Program-made: the position numbers and the translations under genes
Assembly: GCA_905221605.1 (NCBI GenBank)
Contig: CAJNDS010000358.1
Coordinates: 673,501 to 737,500, forward strand
Source: Symbiodinium natans
Taxonomy: Eukaryota; Sar; Dinophyceae; Suessiales; Symbiodiniaceae
Length of the DNA: 64,000 bases
Direction of reading: 5' to 3'
Notes under the pieces: model-generated
Told to the model about the DNA's origin: nothing
The model's database searches: none
What the model saw: only the letters and a program-made list of their open reading frames with translations
Shown: in pieces, positions 31,375 through 40,515 of the stretch
Numbering within the stretch: the stretch's first letter is position 1
Layout: every line of letters begins with the position of its first letter

Positions 31375-31660
31375 TAGGGTTTGCCGCAACACGCTGGAGC
31401 CGCGACCGCGGCAGGGAGTACTGTGGCGTATGAACCTGGACTTGCCACTGGCGCAACTTCCTCGCAGAGTTCTTCCTGCAAGATGTGCGGCCGATGCGCT
31501 GCGTCAGGAAGGTTAACCACGGGCAACGTCCCTAAACCCTAAACCCTAAACCCTAAACCGCAAAGGGGCGCAAGCAGCGTTGCGATCCCAGCAGCAGTTG
31601 AGTCAGCTAGTCGTTGGGACACTAAGATACTACGAGGCCGGCCCGATTTCGCAGATGTGA
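31375..31660 (+). CDS. Two-exon gene end, product unknown
   Basis: Exon about 31375-31511 reads NTLEPRPRQGVLWRMNLDLP then LAQLPRRVLPARCAADALRQ, donor GAAG|GTTAACC in phase 1. Exon 31575-31660 after GCAAG, phase 1, reads ALRSQQQLSQLVVGTLRYYE, AGPISQM, TGA. The phase match picks this frame over two other open frames of the first exon. Intron 31512-31574 is only 63 bp and includes CCCTAAA units. Confidence 0.6.
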
Positions 31661-32152
31661 TTCTTGGGGGCACCGGGCACACACTAAACCCTAAACCCTA
31701 AACCCTAAAACCGGTTTCTCATAGTGCTTCCGGCTTCCGGAGTACGTGGGGGCGACGCAAGCCAAACAAAAAAAACAATTCCAGGATGTACAGGGAGCTT
31801 TCCGAGATAGGGCAGGGGTACCCTTGTTGCTTCGGTTCCTATAGTCATGGTTATGGTAACTCATGAACTTAAACCTTAATTTGAATGAACAAAAACCCTA
31901 AGCCCTAAATTGCATAGCCCTAAATTGCATCGTGCTTCCGGCTTAGGATTGAACAGATCCGGGCATGAGGAGTGCCCGTGGGCAACGCACTTGAGCCAAA
32001 CAACATGCCTGAGCCGAAAAGAGGGGTACCCTGTTTGGAGGGGTTCCTATAACAATGAGTGTCGGTATATTAGGGATCCTTTTCTTGGGAAATACCCGAT
32101 ATAGTGTTGAAGGTTTGTCCTCAACCCTCAACCCTAAACCCCTAAACCGTAG
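31661..32152. other. Stretch with a partial duplication
   Basis: TAGTGCTTCCGGCTTCCGGA (31718) and TCGTGCTTCCGGCTTAGGAT (31931) begin two related blocks that both pass through ACGCA..GCCAAACAA and end GGGGTACCCT..GGTTCCTATA. A short exon may lie at 31785-31817 (MYRELSEIGQG after TCCAG, donor GG|GTACCC). Confidence 0.5.
31785..31817 (+). CDS. Short exon with ATG
   Basis: TTCCAG acceptor one base before ATG; MYRELSEIGQG; donor GG|GTACCC that belongs to a MITE end. Could be a gene start. Confidence 0.35.
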
Positions 32153-32266
32153 TTTGGGTTCCCTTGAAAAGCAGCTAAACTGGCTGCCCCGGAGGTGGCT
32201 GTCTACAATCCAAACGCGGACCTGTGTTGCAGGCAGAGTGCGGCATCTGGAGTGTAGACACTTATG
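32153..32266 (+). CDS. Exon, product unknown
   Basis: CGTAG acceptor, phase 2, LGSLEKQLNWLPRRWLSTIQ then TRTCVAGRVRHLECRHL, donor TG|GTTTATAGGG, phase 2. 37 codons, basic and Trp-containing. Confidence 0.55.
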
Positions 32267-32460
32267 GTTTATAGGGTTTAGGGTTTAGGGTTTAGGGTTT
32301 AGCGTTTAGGGTTTAGGGTTTAGGGTTTGGGGCTTGCACATGTCAATCCCTGTAGGCCTTTGGGAGGCTCATCTTTAGGGCTTTTTGGGTTAAGAAGTCA
32401 GGCACATTAGTAATGTTGTTCAATCGGGCTTCAGGGCCAGCTTAAAACGTTGAGTTGCAG

Positions 32461-32510
32461 ATCTCCGAAGTTGCTAGGCAAGGCTCCTGTACCAATAATT
32501 TGTGCGTGGG
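32461..32510 (+). CDS. Exon, product unknown
   Basis: TTGCAG acceptor, ISEVARQGSCTNNLCV, donor GG|GTTGGG, phase 0 in and 2 out. A small extra block AFGRLIFR after TGTAG at 32374 may be another exon. Confidence 0.45.
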
Positions 32511-32959
32511 GTTGGGACATGGGTCCAGCGGGGTGTGGGGTTCAGTGGGTTTGGAGATTCGGCGTTTAGGCGTTATAGGTGTTTAGGGTGTAGATGTTTA
32601 ACCGTCTGATCCAAACCTAAGTCGGGCGATATCACATCTGTTCTCCTAAACTCTGAACCCTAAACCCCGAAAGCCCAACCCCCGAATTTCCAACCCTGAG
32701 CCCTAAACCCCAAACCCGAAAATGTCAGTCCAGATGTGGCAAACTCAACATTGTAGCGTTGAGAGGTTGAGCGTTTAGGGTTTAAGGTTTAGGGTTTAGG
32801 GTTTAGGGTTCAGGGTTTAGGGTTTAGGGTTGAGGGATCTGGGCACCTCAAAACTATGGACCTTTTTGGCCTCTATCATAGCACTTTTGGGAGGACAGGG
32901 AATCCAGAATGGGGCCATTATGTAGAAGATCACAAAAGATCACCACGCTCCCTATAAAA

Positions 32960-33162
32960 CTTAAGCCCTAAACCCTAAACCCTAAACCCTAAACCCTAAA
33001 CCCTAAACCCTAAACCCTAAACCCTAAACCCTAAACCCTAAACCCTAAACCCTAAACCCTAAACCCTAACCTAAACCCTAAACCCTAAACCCTAAACCCT
33101 AAACCCTAAACCCTAAACCCTAAACCCTAAACCCTAAACCCTAAACCCTAAACCCTAAACCC
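32960..33162. repeat. Longest clean CCCTAAA array
   Basis: About 28 units with one CCTAAA slip near 33068. It ends just upstream of the GGCAAG acceptor at 33186. Confidence 0.95.
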
Positions 33163-33186
33163 CACCCCCCCTGCGTATTTGGCAAG

Positions 33187-33298
33187 GCTGAATGATCGCA
33201 GCTGCGGGCACGTGCTGAACTCTTTCTCGCGCTCCCTGGCTGTTTGTAGCACGAACTTTGCTGCTTCGAAATCCTCAATTCAGGATGTTGCCTCTTAA
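33187..33298 (+). CDS. Terminal exon, product unknown
   Basis: GCAAG acceptor, phase 2, LNDRSCGHVLNSFSRSLAVC then STNFAASKSSIQDVAS and TAA at 33296-33298. Ser-rich. The stop is not within a telomeric unit, so it is likely real. Confidence 0.6.
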
Positions 33299-33538
33299 GG
33301 CAGAAAAAGCCGATGTGTTTTTGTGGTAGCAGTTCCTCACGCAAGGACACAACCTGAACGCTCTGAGCGCAGTCAGTTCGCGTTGTTTTTGCATTTGGGG
33401 TTGAGGGTTTAGGGTTCGGGGTGTAGGGTGTAGGGCTTAGTGTGTGAGAGTGATGGAAACCAGCACCCCAAAACCCTAAACCCTAAACCCCATAAACCCT
33501 AAACCCTAAACCCTAAACCTCCTTTTTTGCACCTGCAG

Positions 33539-33589
33539 AATCCTGACGACATTGGATCCAACTGGGGGCTTGCGAGTTGTGGTTTTACC
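33539..33589 (+). CDS. Exon, product unknown
   Basis: TTTTTTGCACCTGCAG is a good polypyrimidine acceptor; NPDDIGSNWGLASCGFT follows and runs into CCCTAAACC. No obvious donor, possibly at GT in TTGTGG. Confidence 0.4.
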
Positions 33590-34003
33590 CTAAACCCGAA
33601 AACCGAAACACCGCCAGCTCTGAAGGCCCCTCCCCCCTTTCCAAAGACGTTTAGGGTATAGGGTTTAGGGTTTAGGGTTTAGGGTTTAGGGTTTAGGGTT
33701 TAGGGTTTAGGGCGACCTTATACAAGCCCATACTGGGCCCCAAGCCTCTTTGAACAAAGCCCAAAGACTTCGACTAAGCCAGCAGAATGAGGGTTCAAGG
33801 TTTGGGGCTTAGGGTTATGGGTTTCGGGTTTTACTATGCGCACGCCTGCTATGGTAGCCCTAAACCCTAAACCCTAAACCCTAACCCTAAACCCTAAACC
33901 CTAAACCCTAAACCCTAAACCCTAAACCTAAACCCTAAACCCTAAACCCTAAACCCTAAACCCACCTGTTTTGTTGCCGGGGGGAGCTGAGCTTCCGCGC
34001 AAG

Positions 34004-34047
34004 AATGCCCTTCGGCTGATCTGCATTCCTAGAATGTATAGAGGAAC
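34004..34047 (+). CDS. Short exon, product unknown
   Basis: CGCAAG acceptor, NALRLICIPRMYRGT. CCCTAAA arrays flank both sides, so the usual TTTAGGG donor is missing; GT in ATGTAT is a candidate. Confidence 0.35.
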
Positions 34048-34049
34048 CC

Positions 34050-34160
34050 TAAACCCTAAACCCTAAACCCTAAACCCTAAACCCTAAACTCTAAACCCTA
34101 AACCCTAAACCCTAAACCCTAAACCCTAAACCCTAAACCCTAAACCTAAACCCTAAACCC
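34050..34160. repeat. CCCTAAA array
   Basis: About 15 units with one CTCTAAA and one CCTAAA variant. Confidence 0.9.
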
Positions 34161-34179
34161 AGCCCCCCTCCAGTTTCAG

Positions 34180-34289
34180 GGACGCCGGGCTTCAGGTTGT
34201 CTAGCGCTGCCCAGGTTTCCAGAAAACAGCGGAGAAGAGTCCGGGGCTTGGCACTTGATTGGCTCGTTCGGGGCCGCTCGTTCAACACC
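34180..34289 (+). CDS. Exon, product unknown
   Basis: TTTCAG acceptor, phase 1, TPGFRLSSAAQVSRKQRRRV then RGLALDWLVRGRSFNT; frame then meets CCTTAAACCCC. Very basic centre. 36 open codons. Confidence 0.5.
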
Positions 34290-34573
34290 TTAAACCCCTA
34301 AACTTCAGAGTTTAGGGTCTAGGGTTTAGGTATTACGGTTTAGGGTTGAGCTCAGACCCCCTAAACCCTCCTAAACCCGCGTCTCAGGGTCTAGGCGTGT
34401 AGGGCTGATGTAGAGAGGCTTGATGGCGTGCAGGAGGCTTGGGTTTCAGCCTTCTTGGCCCCTAAAACCCTAAAGCCCCAAGCCCTTGGCATAGAACCTT
34501 GTGGGTTACACAGTACTGCTACCATAATTTACAGGTTCGTCTTCTTTCTAAACCCTAAACCCTAGACCCCCAA

Positions 34574-34958
34574 TATGGTCCCTTACCGAAGTATGGGGCC
34601 CTTGGGTTGTGTGGGCTATACGGTATGTCCACTGATGTTGGCTCTCTACGGTCATCCTGATGCCGGAGGGATTTGGGAACAGCACTGCACGAAGCAGCTT
34701 ACTTCTGCTGGATGGGTCGCTGTGTTGCCTGAAATATGGCAATCCATGTTTTATCACCCCGAGCTCGACCTCCTCCTCGTCGTCTACGTGGACGATTTTA
34801 GAATTGCTGGTCCAACTGATAACATGGAGAAAGGTTGGAAGACCATAAGCGATGTAATCGATATGGACCCCCCGGAACCTTGCGGTAGGTACTTTGGGTG
34901 CAACCACTTCGAGGAGTCAAAGGGTGCCCTTTCAAGGGCCCATACTAAGGGACCATGA
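34574..34958 (+). mobile_element. Copia reverse-transcriptase fragment inside a TIR element
   Basis: Open frame 34575-34958. Residues about 25-75 give LYGHPDAGGIWEQHC then HPELDLLLVVYVDDFRIAGP; YVDD is the reverse-transcriptase catalytic signature (palm motif C), followed by the W..I...IDMDPPEP block typical of dinoflagellate Copia. The fragment is flanked by TGGTCCCTTA..AGTATGGGGCCCTTG on the left and CAAGGGCCCATACTAAGGGA on the right, inverted ends of a separate MITE family (copy at 54630-54735). Only about 100 residues of RT remain. It appears to be a captured or nested piece, not an active element. Confidence 0.7.
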
Positions 34959-35064
34959 AACTACCCCCTAAACCCTAAACCCTAAACCCTAAACCCTAAA
35001 CCCTAAACCCTAAACCCTAAACCCTAAACCCTAAACCTAAGAAACCCAAGAATAAACCCGAAAG

Positions 35065-35398
35065 CTGGCCATGACAGATTTGAGGATGGAAGTCGCGGTC
35101 TCAGGCACCCTAAACCCTAAACCCTAAACCCTACACCCTGAACCCTAAACCCTACACCCTAAACCCTAAATCCTAAACCCGAAACCCGAAACCCTAAACC
35201 CGAAACCCTAAACCCTAAACCCCAAACCCTATACCCTATACCCTAAACCCTAAACCCTAAACCCTAAACCCTAAACCCTAAACCCTAAACCCTAAACCCT
35301 ACCCCCTAGTCCCCGCCTCCGTGCTTGCAGGCTTCTGTCAGGCAGATGGCCGCGAGCCCTCCTTTGTAGCTCCGAGTCTGCCTCAGGCCCTTAGGGAC
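35065..35398 (+). CDS. Two exons, product unknown
   Basis: Exon 35065-35104 after GAAAG: LAMTDLRMEVAVS, GC donor G|GCACCC, phase 1. A telomeric stretch of about 220 bp follows. Exon 35331-35398 after TTGCAG, phase 1: FCQADGREPSFVAPSLPQAL RD split here as residues 1-22, donor GAC|GTTTTTTGG. Phases agree. Confidence 0.55.
35105..35330. repeat. CCCTAAA array forming an intron
   Basis: Degenerate then clean CCCTAAA units (also CCCGAAA, CCCTATA, CCCTACA variants) between two phase-matched exons. Here the donor side has no TTTAGGG, so the intron is one-sided. Confidence 0.85.
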
Positions 35399-35754
35399 GT
35401 TTTTTGGGGGGGGTTCAGGGTTTAGGGTTTGGGGTTGGGGTTTCGACTTGAGGGTTTCGTGTGTAGGGTTTGGGAGAGTGAGTTTTGAGGATTTACACGG
35501 TTAAGATGGGTTCAGGAATTTGGGTTTAGGGTTTCGGGTCTAGCTATTGAGGGCCTAAGCCCTATAAACCCTAATCTCCTCAGGCCGAAACCCCAATTCC
35601 CTAAACCCAAAACCCCGTTGAGCCCTACACCCTAACCTTAAACTTCCCCGTATCCCTATTCCCCTTTGTTAGAGTTGAGGGTTCCTTCGAAGCACCATTT
35701 ACACCAAAAAGGGCACCCTTTGCATCACTCTTACGTCTGGGAGCTCTTCTCTCT

Positions 35755-36034
35755 GGCTACTATCGAGAACTCAAAGTCACCGCAAGAAACTCTTACCCGA
35801 CGTGAGACTACATACTTTAAACAATTGAGGCCATACTCAAGGCCCTATAAGGACACAGGTCTTGTCGGCCCTTTGCAAACCCTTTTCACATGCCCGACAT
35901 ACCCTGAACCCTAAGCCCTAACCCTAATGCTCCCTGTGCTGAGCTTCCGTGCTGAGCAGGCCTCAGTTCCCACGACGCCGCCGCAGCCAGGACAGGCAGC
36001 ACACACGGCACCTTGGATCAATCGCAGAAACCCT
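35755..36034 (+). CDS. Possible exons, product unknown
   Basis: 35758-35900 is open as ATIENSKSPQETLTRRETTY then FKQLRPYSRPYKDTGLVG. 35960-36034 after GAGCAG reads ASVPTTPPQPGQAAHTAPWI and fits phase 0 after the exon ending 35398. Both are plausible; boundaries are not firm. Confidence 0.35.
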
Positions 36035-36369
36035 AAACCCGAAACCCTGAACCCTCGGGGGAATCCAGGGGTACCTGTTGGGGGGTTCACACCATATGGG
36101 TTTGGACCATTGGAGTCGGTAAACACACCCTACACCCTAAACCATAAACCAGAAACCCGAAACCCTCACCCCTACTTTGGGAAGTTCTCAAAGAAGGCTT
36201 ACTTTACTGGGGCTCTGCCTTGGACCCCTAAGGTTGTACCCTGTTTGGGGATCCTTTTTTGAAGATCCTCTAAGGGAATACAAGGGCCATATGAGGAGAA
36301 AATTATGGGAACCTCTCAGGGGTGATTCCTTAGAGCTACGAGTCTTAATCCCTTGACACATGAGGGTTT

Positions 36370-36757
36370 GCAGAGCCTGCTTACGAGCGCGAGCTGGCTG
36401 AAGTTGAGCCGCGACTGACCGAGACACCTCAGCTTGCGACCGTGCCGCCTGTGTGCTAGGAAAGAGCCAGGAAGTTGTACGTCATTCTAAGTTCCGTGCT
36501 TCGTGGCCGTCCACTGACCATCCTGCGAGGCATCGATGATCGCAACGGTTATGAGTGCTGGAGACAGTTGATTGCCCAGTTCAGTCCCCGAACCCGAGCC
36601 CGATCTTTGGCGATGCTTTCAGCAATCATGGACCTTCCTGCTTTCAATCGTGAGCGCACCGTGCGTGAGCAGTTGATGAGCTTTGAGAGATTGGTTAGTG
36701 AGTACGAGAAGGCCTCAGGTAACACGTTGCCTGGTGATGTGAAGCTTCGGGCTTAGG
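36370..36757 (+). mobile_element. Copia-type gag fragment
   Basis: After a stop near 36461, frame 36475-36756 reads VLRGRPLTILRGIDDRNGYE then CWRQLIAQFSPRTRARSLAM and later EKASGNTLPGDVKLRA. This wording (W-x-L-x-x-x-F, L-P-x-D-x-K) is that of gag-like UBN2 regions in dinoflagellate Copia elements. The upstream part (EPAYERELAEVEPRLTETPQ) is in a nearby frame. It is truncated at both ends, with no LTR seen. Confidence 0.6.
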
Positions 36758-37029
36758 TTCGGGTAAGGGGAAGTTCGTAGTTAGGATCGGTGCAGTATGC
36801 CCTAAAACCCTGAACTTCACACCCTTAAAATCCCTAAAGCCCTGAACCTTGAACCCTAAGGCCCCTAAACCCTTAACCCTAAAACCCTAAACCCTGAACC
36901 CCTGAACCTTAAACCCTAAGGCCACTAAAACCTAAAAACCCAAAACCCTGAGCTCTAAATCCCTAAACCCTAAACTCCTGAACCCCAAACCCTTAGGGAT
37001 CCCCTACTTGCGGGTGCGTTTCGCGGCAG

Positions 37030-37099
37030 GTGCACACGTACTGCGATCTCGGCCTGCAACGCGCGCCACGGCCGCAACAGCCTTCGACGAGCACTTCAG
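37030..37099 (+). CDS. Exon, product unknown
   Basis: CGGCAG acceptor, VHTYCDLGLQRAPRPQQPST, donor CAG|GTTAGGG, phase 0 in and 1 out. Followed by GGGTTTC variant units. Confidence 0.5.
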
Positions 37100-37310
37100 G
37101 TTAGGGTTTCGGGTTTCGGGTTTCGGGTTTCGGGTTTAGGGTTTAGGGTTTAGGGTTTAGGGTTTCGGGGGGTTAGGTCTTAGGGGTTTGGCGGTGGCTG
37201 GTCTGAAGCTGATGTAGGGGTTTGGGGCTGTGTCAGGTGTCAGAATGCAGTGACCCCAAGCATGCCACAGCACCTTCCACAACTGTCACCTTTGTAGGGT
37301 TCAGGGTCTA

Positions 37311-37461
37311 CCCGGATCTTCCAGAACCCCTTAAAATTAAGGAATATCCCCCCAATTCACCATAATGATCCTTAGTATGCAATTGAGTATATTCCTATTC
37401 ACCTTAGCATAAAATTGGGTAGATTCCTATTCAAATTCATGCGTTTTGGAAGATCTGGGGA
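37311..37461. mobile_element. MITE, CTACCCRGATCTTCC family
   Basis: Left CTACCCGGATCTTCCAGAAC, right TTTTGGAAGATCTGGGGAG, with a duplicated TATTCCTATTCA segment inside making it longer than its sisters. Confidence 0.75.
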
Positions 37462-37575
37462 GTTATAAAGCCTCCGCAGACATCCTAAACCCTAAACCCT
37501 AAACCCTAAACCCTAAACCCTAAACCCTAAACCCTAAACCCTAAACCCTAAACCGTCCATGCGAGCCGTTAGCAG

Positions 37576-37617
37576 ACTCCCGCCTTTCGGGTTCTCACGC
37601 CTCGCCGAAGATTGTGG
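37576..37617 (+). CDS. Exon, product unknown
   Basis: TAGCAG acceptor in phase 1, which matches the phase of 37030-37099; SRLSGSHASPKIV; donor G|GTTTAGGG. The array in front is CCCTAAA, the array behind TTTAGGG. Confidence 0.5.
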
Positions 37618-37930
37618 GTTTAGGGTTTAGGGTTTAGGGTTTAGGGTTTAGGGTTTAGGGTTTAGGGTTTAGGGTTTAGGGTTTAGGGCTCTCTCTTTTT
37701 TGGTTGTTTATCCTAAGCCCGACGCCCCCCTAGATGCTTCAGCCCCAAACCTCTGAGAGGAACCCTAAACCCTAAACCCTAAACCCTAAACCCTAAACCC
37801 GGCCCCTTATAAGGGAAATGCAAAATCTCCCAAACCCTACACCCTGAAGCCTGAACCCTAAACCCTTAACCCTAAACCCTAATTAAACCCTTTCACCTTA
37901 AACCCTAAACCCGAAACCCTTAACCCTGAG

Positions 37931-38214
37931 GGCCGCCCTCGTGGCGCGAAGGATGTGGACAACGAAGAGACCGACTCCGCGGCAACGTCTCTCCGGCGAA
38001 ACATCGTCCAGACCATGGTGAACGAGGTCTCACGCAACTCCATTGCCAGGGCCTTACAGGTTTAGGGTTTAGAGTCTGGGGTTTAGGGTTTAGGTTTAGG
38101 GTTTAGGTTCAGGGTTTAGGGTTTAGGGAGGTCTCACGCAACTCCATTGCCAGGGCCTTGCCCGTGGCCTTTCTTTCCGGGCTTTCCCGTTTTTCAGGGG
38201 TGTCACGGATTTGA
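37931..38214 (+). CDS. Two exons around a telomeric intron with 32-bp direct repeats
   Basis: Exon 37931-38026 reads GRPRGAKDVDNEETDSAATS then LRRNIVQTMVNE. The intron 38027-38130 starts GTCTCACGC and ends TTTAGGGAG. Exon 38131-38214 reads VSRNSIARALPVAFLSGLSR, FSGVSRI, TGA. The 32-bp sequence starting GAGGTCTCACGCAACTCC is present at 38024-38055 and at 38128-38159, on both sides of the array; splicing GT-AG within the repeat restores an uninterrupted frame. An alternative donor CAG|GTTTAGG at 38060 would instead extend exon 1 to ARALQ. Product not recognised. Confidence 0.65.
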
Positions 38215-38307
38215 GGTTTTTTTTGTGGGGTGACCCTAAACCCTAAGCCCGGAACCCTAAACCCTAAACCCTAACCGCCCTAACCATTTCGGGACTTTGT
38301 GCTTTAG

Positions 38308-38376
38308 CTGCTTGGGGGCGTAGGCGTAGTTGCGAGTTTGAGTTGTATAGGAAGACCTGGGCTTGCACGACCCATC
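38308..38376 (+). CDS. Exon, product unknown
   Basis: GCTTTAG acceptor, LLGGVGVVASLSCIGRPGLA then RPI, donor GTCCCTC, phase 0 both sides. A MITE follows at 38387. Confidence 0.45.
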
Positions 38377-38386
38377 GTCCCTCAGG

Positions 38387-38472
38387 GTCTATGTACCTTA
38401 TTATTATATACTTGGGCCCGAAGTCCTTATGTAGAAGGTACTTTAAGGCCCAAGCATACCCGATTTACATAC
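38387..38472. mobile_element. MITE, GGGTCCATGTACC family
   Basis: CAGGGTCTATGTACCTTATT and TTACATACATGGACCCTTAG arms; inner ACTTGGGCCCGAAGTCC. Confidence 0.7.
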
Positions 38473-38878
38473 ATGGACCCTTAGCGCTGGGTTTAGGATG
38501 GGTTTAGGGTTTAGGGTTTAGGGTTTAGGGTTTAGGGTTTAGGGTTTAGGGTTTAGGGTTTAGGATGTTTTTGGGACTTGTTCGGGCTTAGGGCTGCTTA
38601 GAGTTTGTGAGTTTTTGGGTTTTGGTCCAGGGTTTCGGGCTTTAAGGTTTTCGATCAACGTCCATTCAACAGCAAGAGGCCCACGTGAACCCTAGACCCT
38701 GACATAGGTGCTGACGTATGTGACCTTTATGCGATAAACTTTCTTGGGTTCAGGGCTTAGGGTAAAGCGTTCCAAAGTTTAGCCACACTCAGCCCGCAAC
38801 CCTAAACCCTAAACCCTAACCCTGAACCCTGAACCCTGAACCCTAAACCCTAAACCCTAAACCCCCAAGCTAACACAG

Positions 38879-39204
38879 AGAGAGAAGCCCAAGCATCGAG
38901 GATGCCATGGCCAAAGAGATCTTCTCCATCTACGTGTGCACCAGGTGGGCATGGCTGTGATACTGGGTTTTGGAGTACTCTACTTCAACATTTTTGTGGT
39001 TCTGGGTTCCCAGTTTAGCTACTTCTACCTAAAGAGTAATACTGGGTTTCGGAGTACTCTACTTCAACATGTTTTTTGGTTCTGGGTTACCGTTATAGCT
39101 ACTTCTACCTAAAGAGTAGATGCTTGTTTTCCAGGGTCTACTCCACAGTATGGGATAGGGCCTCACTGGGCCTCCAGATTACCCAGAAGGAGGAGCCTTG
39201 TTGA
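38879..39204 (+). CDS. Two-exon gene end, product unknown
   Basis: Exon 38879-38944 (ACACAG acceptor) reads SPSIEDAMAKEIFSIYVCT, GT donor AG|GTGGGC in phase 2. Exon 39135-39204 (TTTCCAG acceptor) in phase 2 reads VYSTVWDRASLGLQITQKEE then PC and TGA. The phases agree and the join (..YVCTRVYS..) is smooth. The intron 38945-39134 holds a 77-bp tandem duplication and no telomeric units, so this gene mixes intron types. Domain not recognised. Confidence 0.65.
38958..39119. repeat. Tandem duplication, unit about 80 bp
   Basis: Both copies start ATACTGGGTTTYGGAGTACT and end TAGCTACTTCTACCTAAAG. Each unit has a weak foldback (GTACTCTAC / CTACTTCTACC). It fills most of the intron 38945-39134. Confidence 0.85.
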
Positions 39205-39295
39205 GTGTTGGTTTTTTAAATTTATGGTTAGGGTTCAGAGTTCAGGCTTCATGGTTTAGGGTTGAGGGCTAGTTAAATTTGAGAGGTCCAAGTTG

Positions 39296-39366
39296 GGTTT
39301 AGGGTTTAGGGTTTAGGGTTTAGGGTTCAGGGTTCAGGGTTTAGGGTTTAGGGTTTAGGGTTTAGG
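39296..39366. repeat. TTTAGGG array
   Basis: About nine units with two TTCAGGG variants, downstream of the gene end at 39204. Confidence 0.9.
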
Positions 39367-39736
39367 GCTCCTTTAGCCTGGAGATAGAGGGCTCACACGC
39401 ACTCAGTCAGTCACATACTCACTCACTGTTTGCTCCCCCACCCCAGCCACCCACGTCCATCTCTTAAGTTTATGTCTCGGCGGTCCCGATCCCGCACCCT
39501 CTAACCCTAACCCTGAACCCTGAACCCTAAACCCTGAACCCTAAACTGCTCTCTTTCAACTCACCCTCCCAGCAACCATCGCCCAAACCTGGGCCCTTCA
39601 AGCAGGAAGCAAGGGGAGATGCTCTATTTTCCCTTCTTGGGGACCCTGAACCCACAACCCTAAACCCTAAACCGCAGTTTCAGGGACGTCTTTGAGAAGG
39701 CTTAAAGAGGCAGCCTAGAAGAAATGTGAGCCCAAG

Positions 39737-39786
39737 GGCACTCAGGTCTATACCGAACTGCACTGGATGGCGCAATGTCGGCTAGG
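39737..39786 (+). CDS. Exon, product unknown
   Basis: CCCAAG acceptor, GTQVYTELHWMAQCRL, donor GG|GTTTAGGG, phase 0 in and 2 out. A weaker block (TSLRRLKEAA) lies upstream after TTTCAG at 39686. Confidence 0.45.
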
Positions 39787-39828
39787 GTTTAGGGCGTAGG
39801 GCCTATAGGTCTTAGGGGTTTCGGACGG

Positions 39829-40515
39829 ATGTTATCGAGATGCATAGAAGGTCAGGACGTAATCGTTCATATCAGCCCATTTAGGTTCTGTCGTGTCGAG
39901 ACTCCTTTAGCGAGAGTGAGCCGTCCAGAAGGGATCATGAAGCGCAAGCAGGCTTTTGATTCGTCGCCTGAGCTGCTGCGAATATGGAAAATCTCAGGGG
40001 AAGAGATGGCTGCCATACCGGTGGAGGAGCTGAGCGATGTGCGGAGTTTGAAGCAGCAGCTGCAGATGACTCATGGCCTACCCTCGCGATTTAGACTGAA
40101 GCTCCTGCACGCATCTCTGGAACTTGATGATGATCTGGAGCTAGATTCTCCCATAGATGTCAACCTCGTGGTTCTTCCCTTGGTAGCTTTTGATCCTGAA
40201 AAAGCCGATGAGCTCGTGCAGGCTGTTTCGGAAGGAAAGGCAGATCATGTGGAGCTGGTGCTGAATCGCCCTCAAGATCCTGATGCAGCCAGTAGTCAGG
40301 GTGAGACACCTCTGTGTCAAGCAGCCAAAGGCGGCTTCGCAGATTGTGCTTTGCTGCTGCTGGAAGCACGGGCTGATACCGACATGCGTGGGCGAGAGGG
40401 GACCACGCCTCTGAGAGCGGCGTGTCGGCAAGGCCACGAGGATGTTGCACGCTTGCTGTTGGAAGCTGAGGCCAGCGTGGAAGATGGGGATCTTTCACTA
40501 CTTGGATGGGCATGA
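39829..40515 (+). CDS. Ankyrin-repeat protein with ubiquitin-like N-terminus, intronless
   Basis: 228-codon open frame; the ATG at 39937 (MKRKQAFDSSPELLRIW) is a likely start and the upstream codons may be leader. After it, about 75 residues resemble a ubiquitin-like fold (VEELSDVRSLKQQLQ..SRFRLKLLH..LDSPIDVNLVVLPL). Then ankyrin repeats: ETPLCQAAKGGFADCALLLL, EGTTPLRAACRQGHEDVARL. Such proteins are very common in dinoflagellates; they bind partners and are not enzymes. There is no intron over about 700 bp, unlike its neighbours, which points to a copy made from mRNA. The frame ends in TGA where ankyrin-like sequence continues. Confidence 0.75.
   Translation: MLSRCIEGQDVIVHISPFRFCRVETPLARVSRPEGIMKRKQAFDSSPELLRIWKISGEEMAAIPVEELSDVRSLKQQLQMTHGLPSRFRLKLLHASLELDDDLELDSPIDVNLVVLPLVAFDPEKADELVQAVSEGKADHVELVLNRPQDPDAASSQGETPLCQAAKGGFADCALLLLEARADTDMRGREGTTPLRAACRQGHEDVARLLLEAEASVEDGDLSLLGWA

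Noticed and set aside
31381-31511. In-frame TGA as selenocysteine in the frame SRDRGREYCGV-TGA-TWTCHW
   Set aside because: Another frame is open across the exon and alone matches the phase of the next exon.
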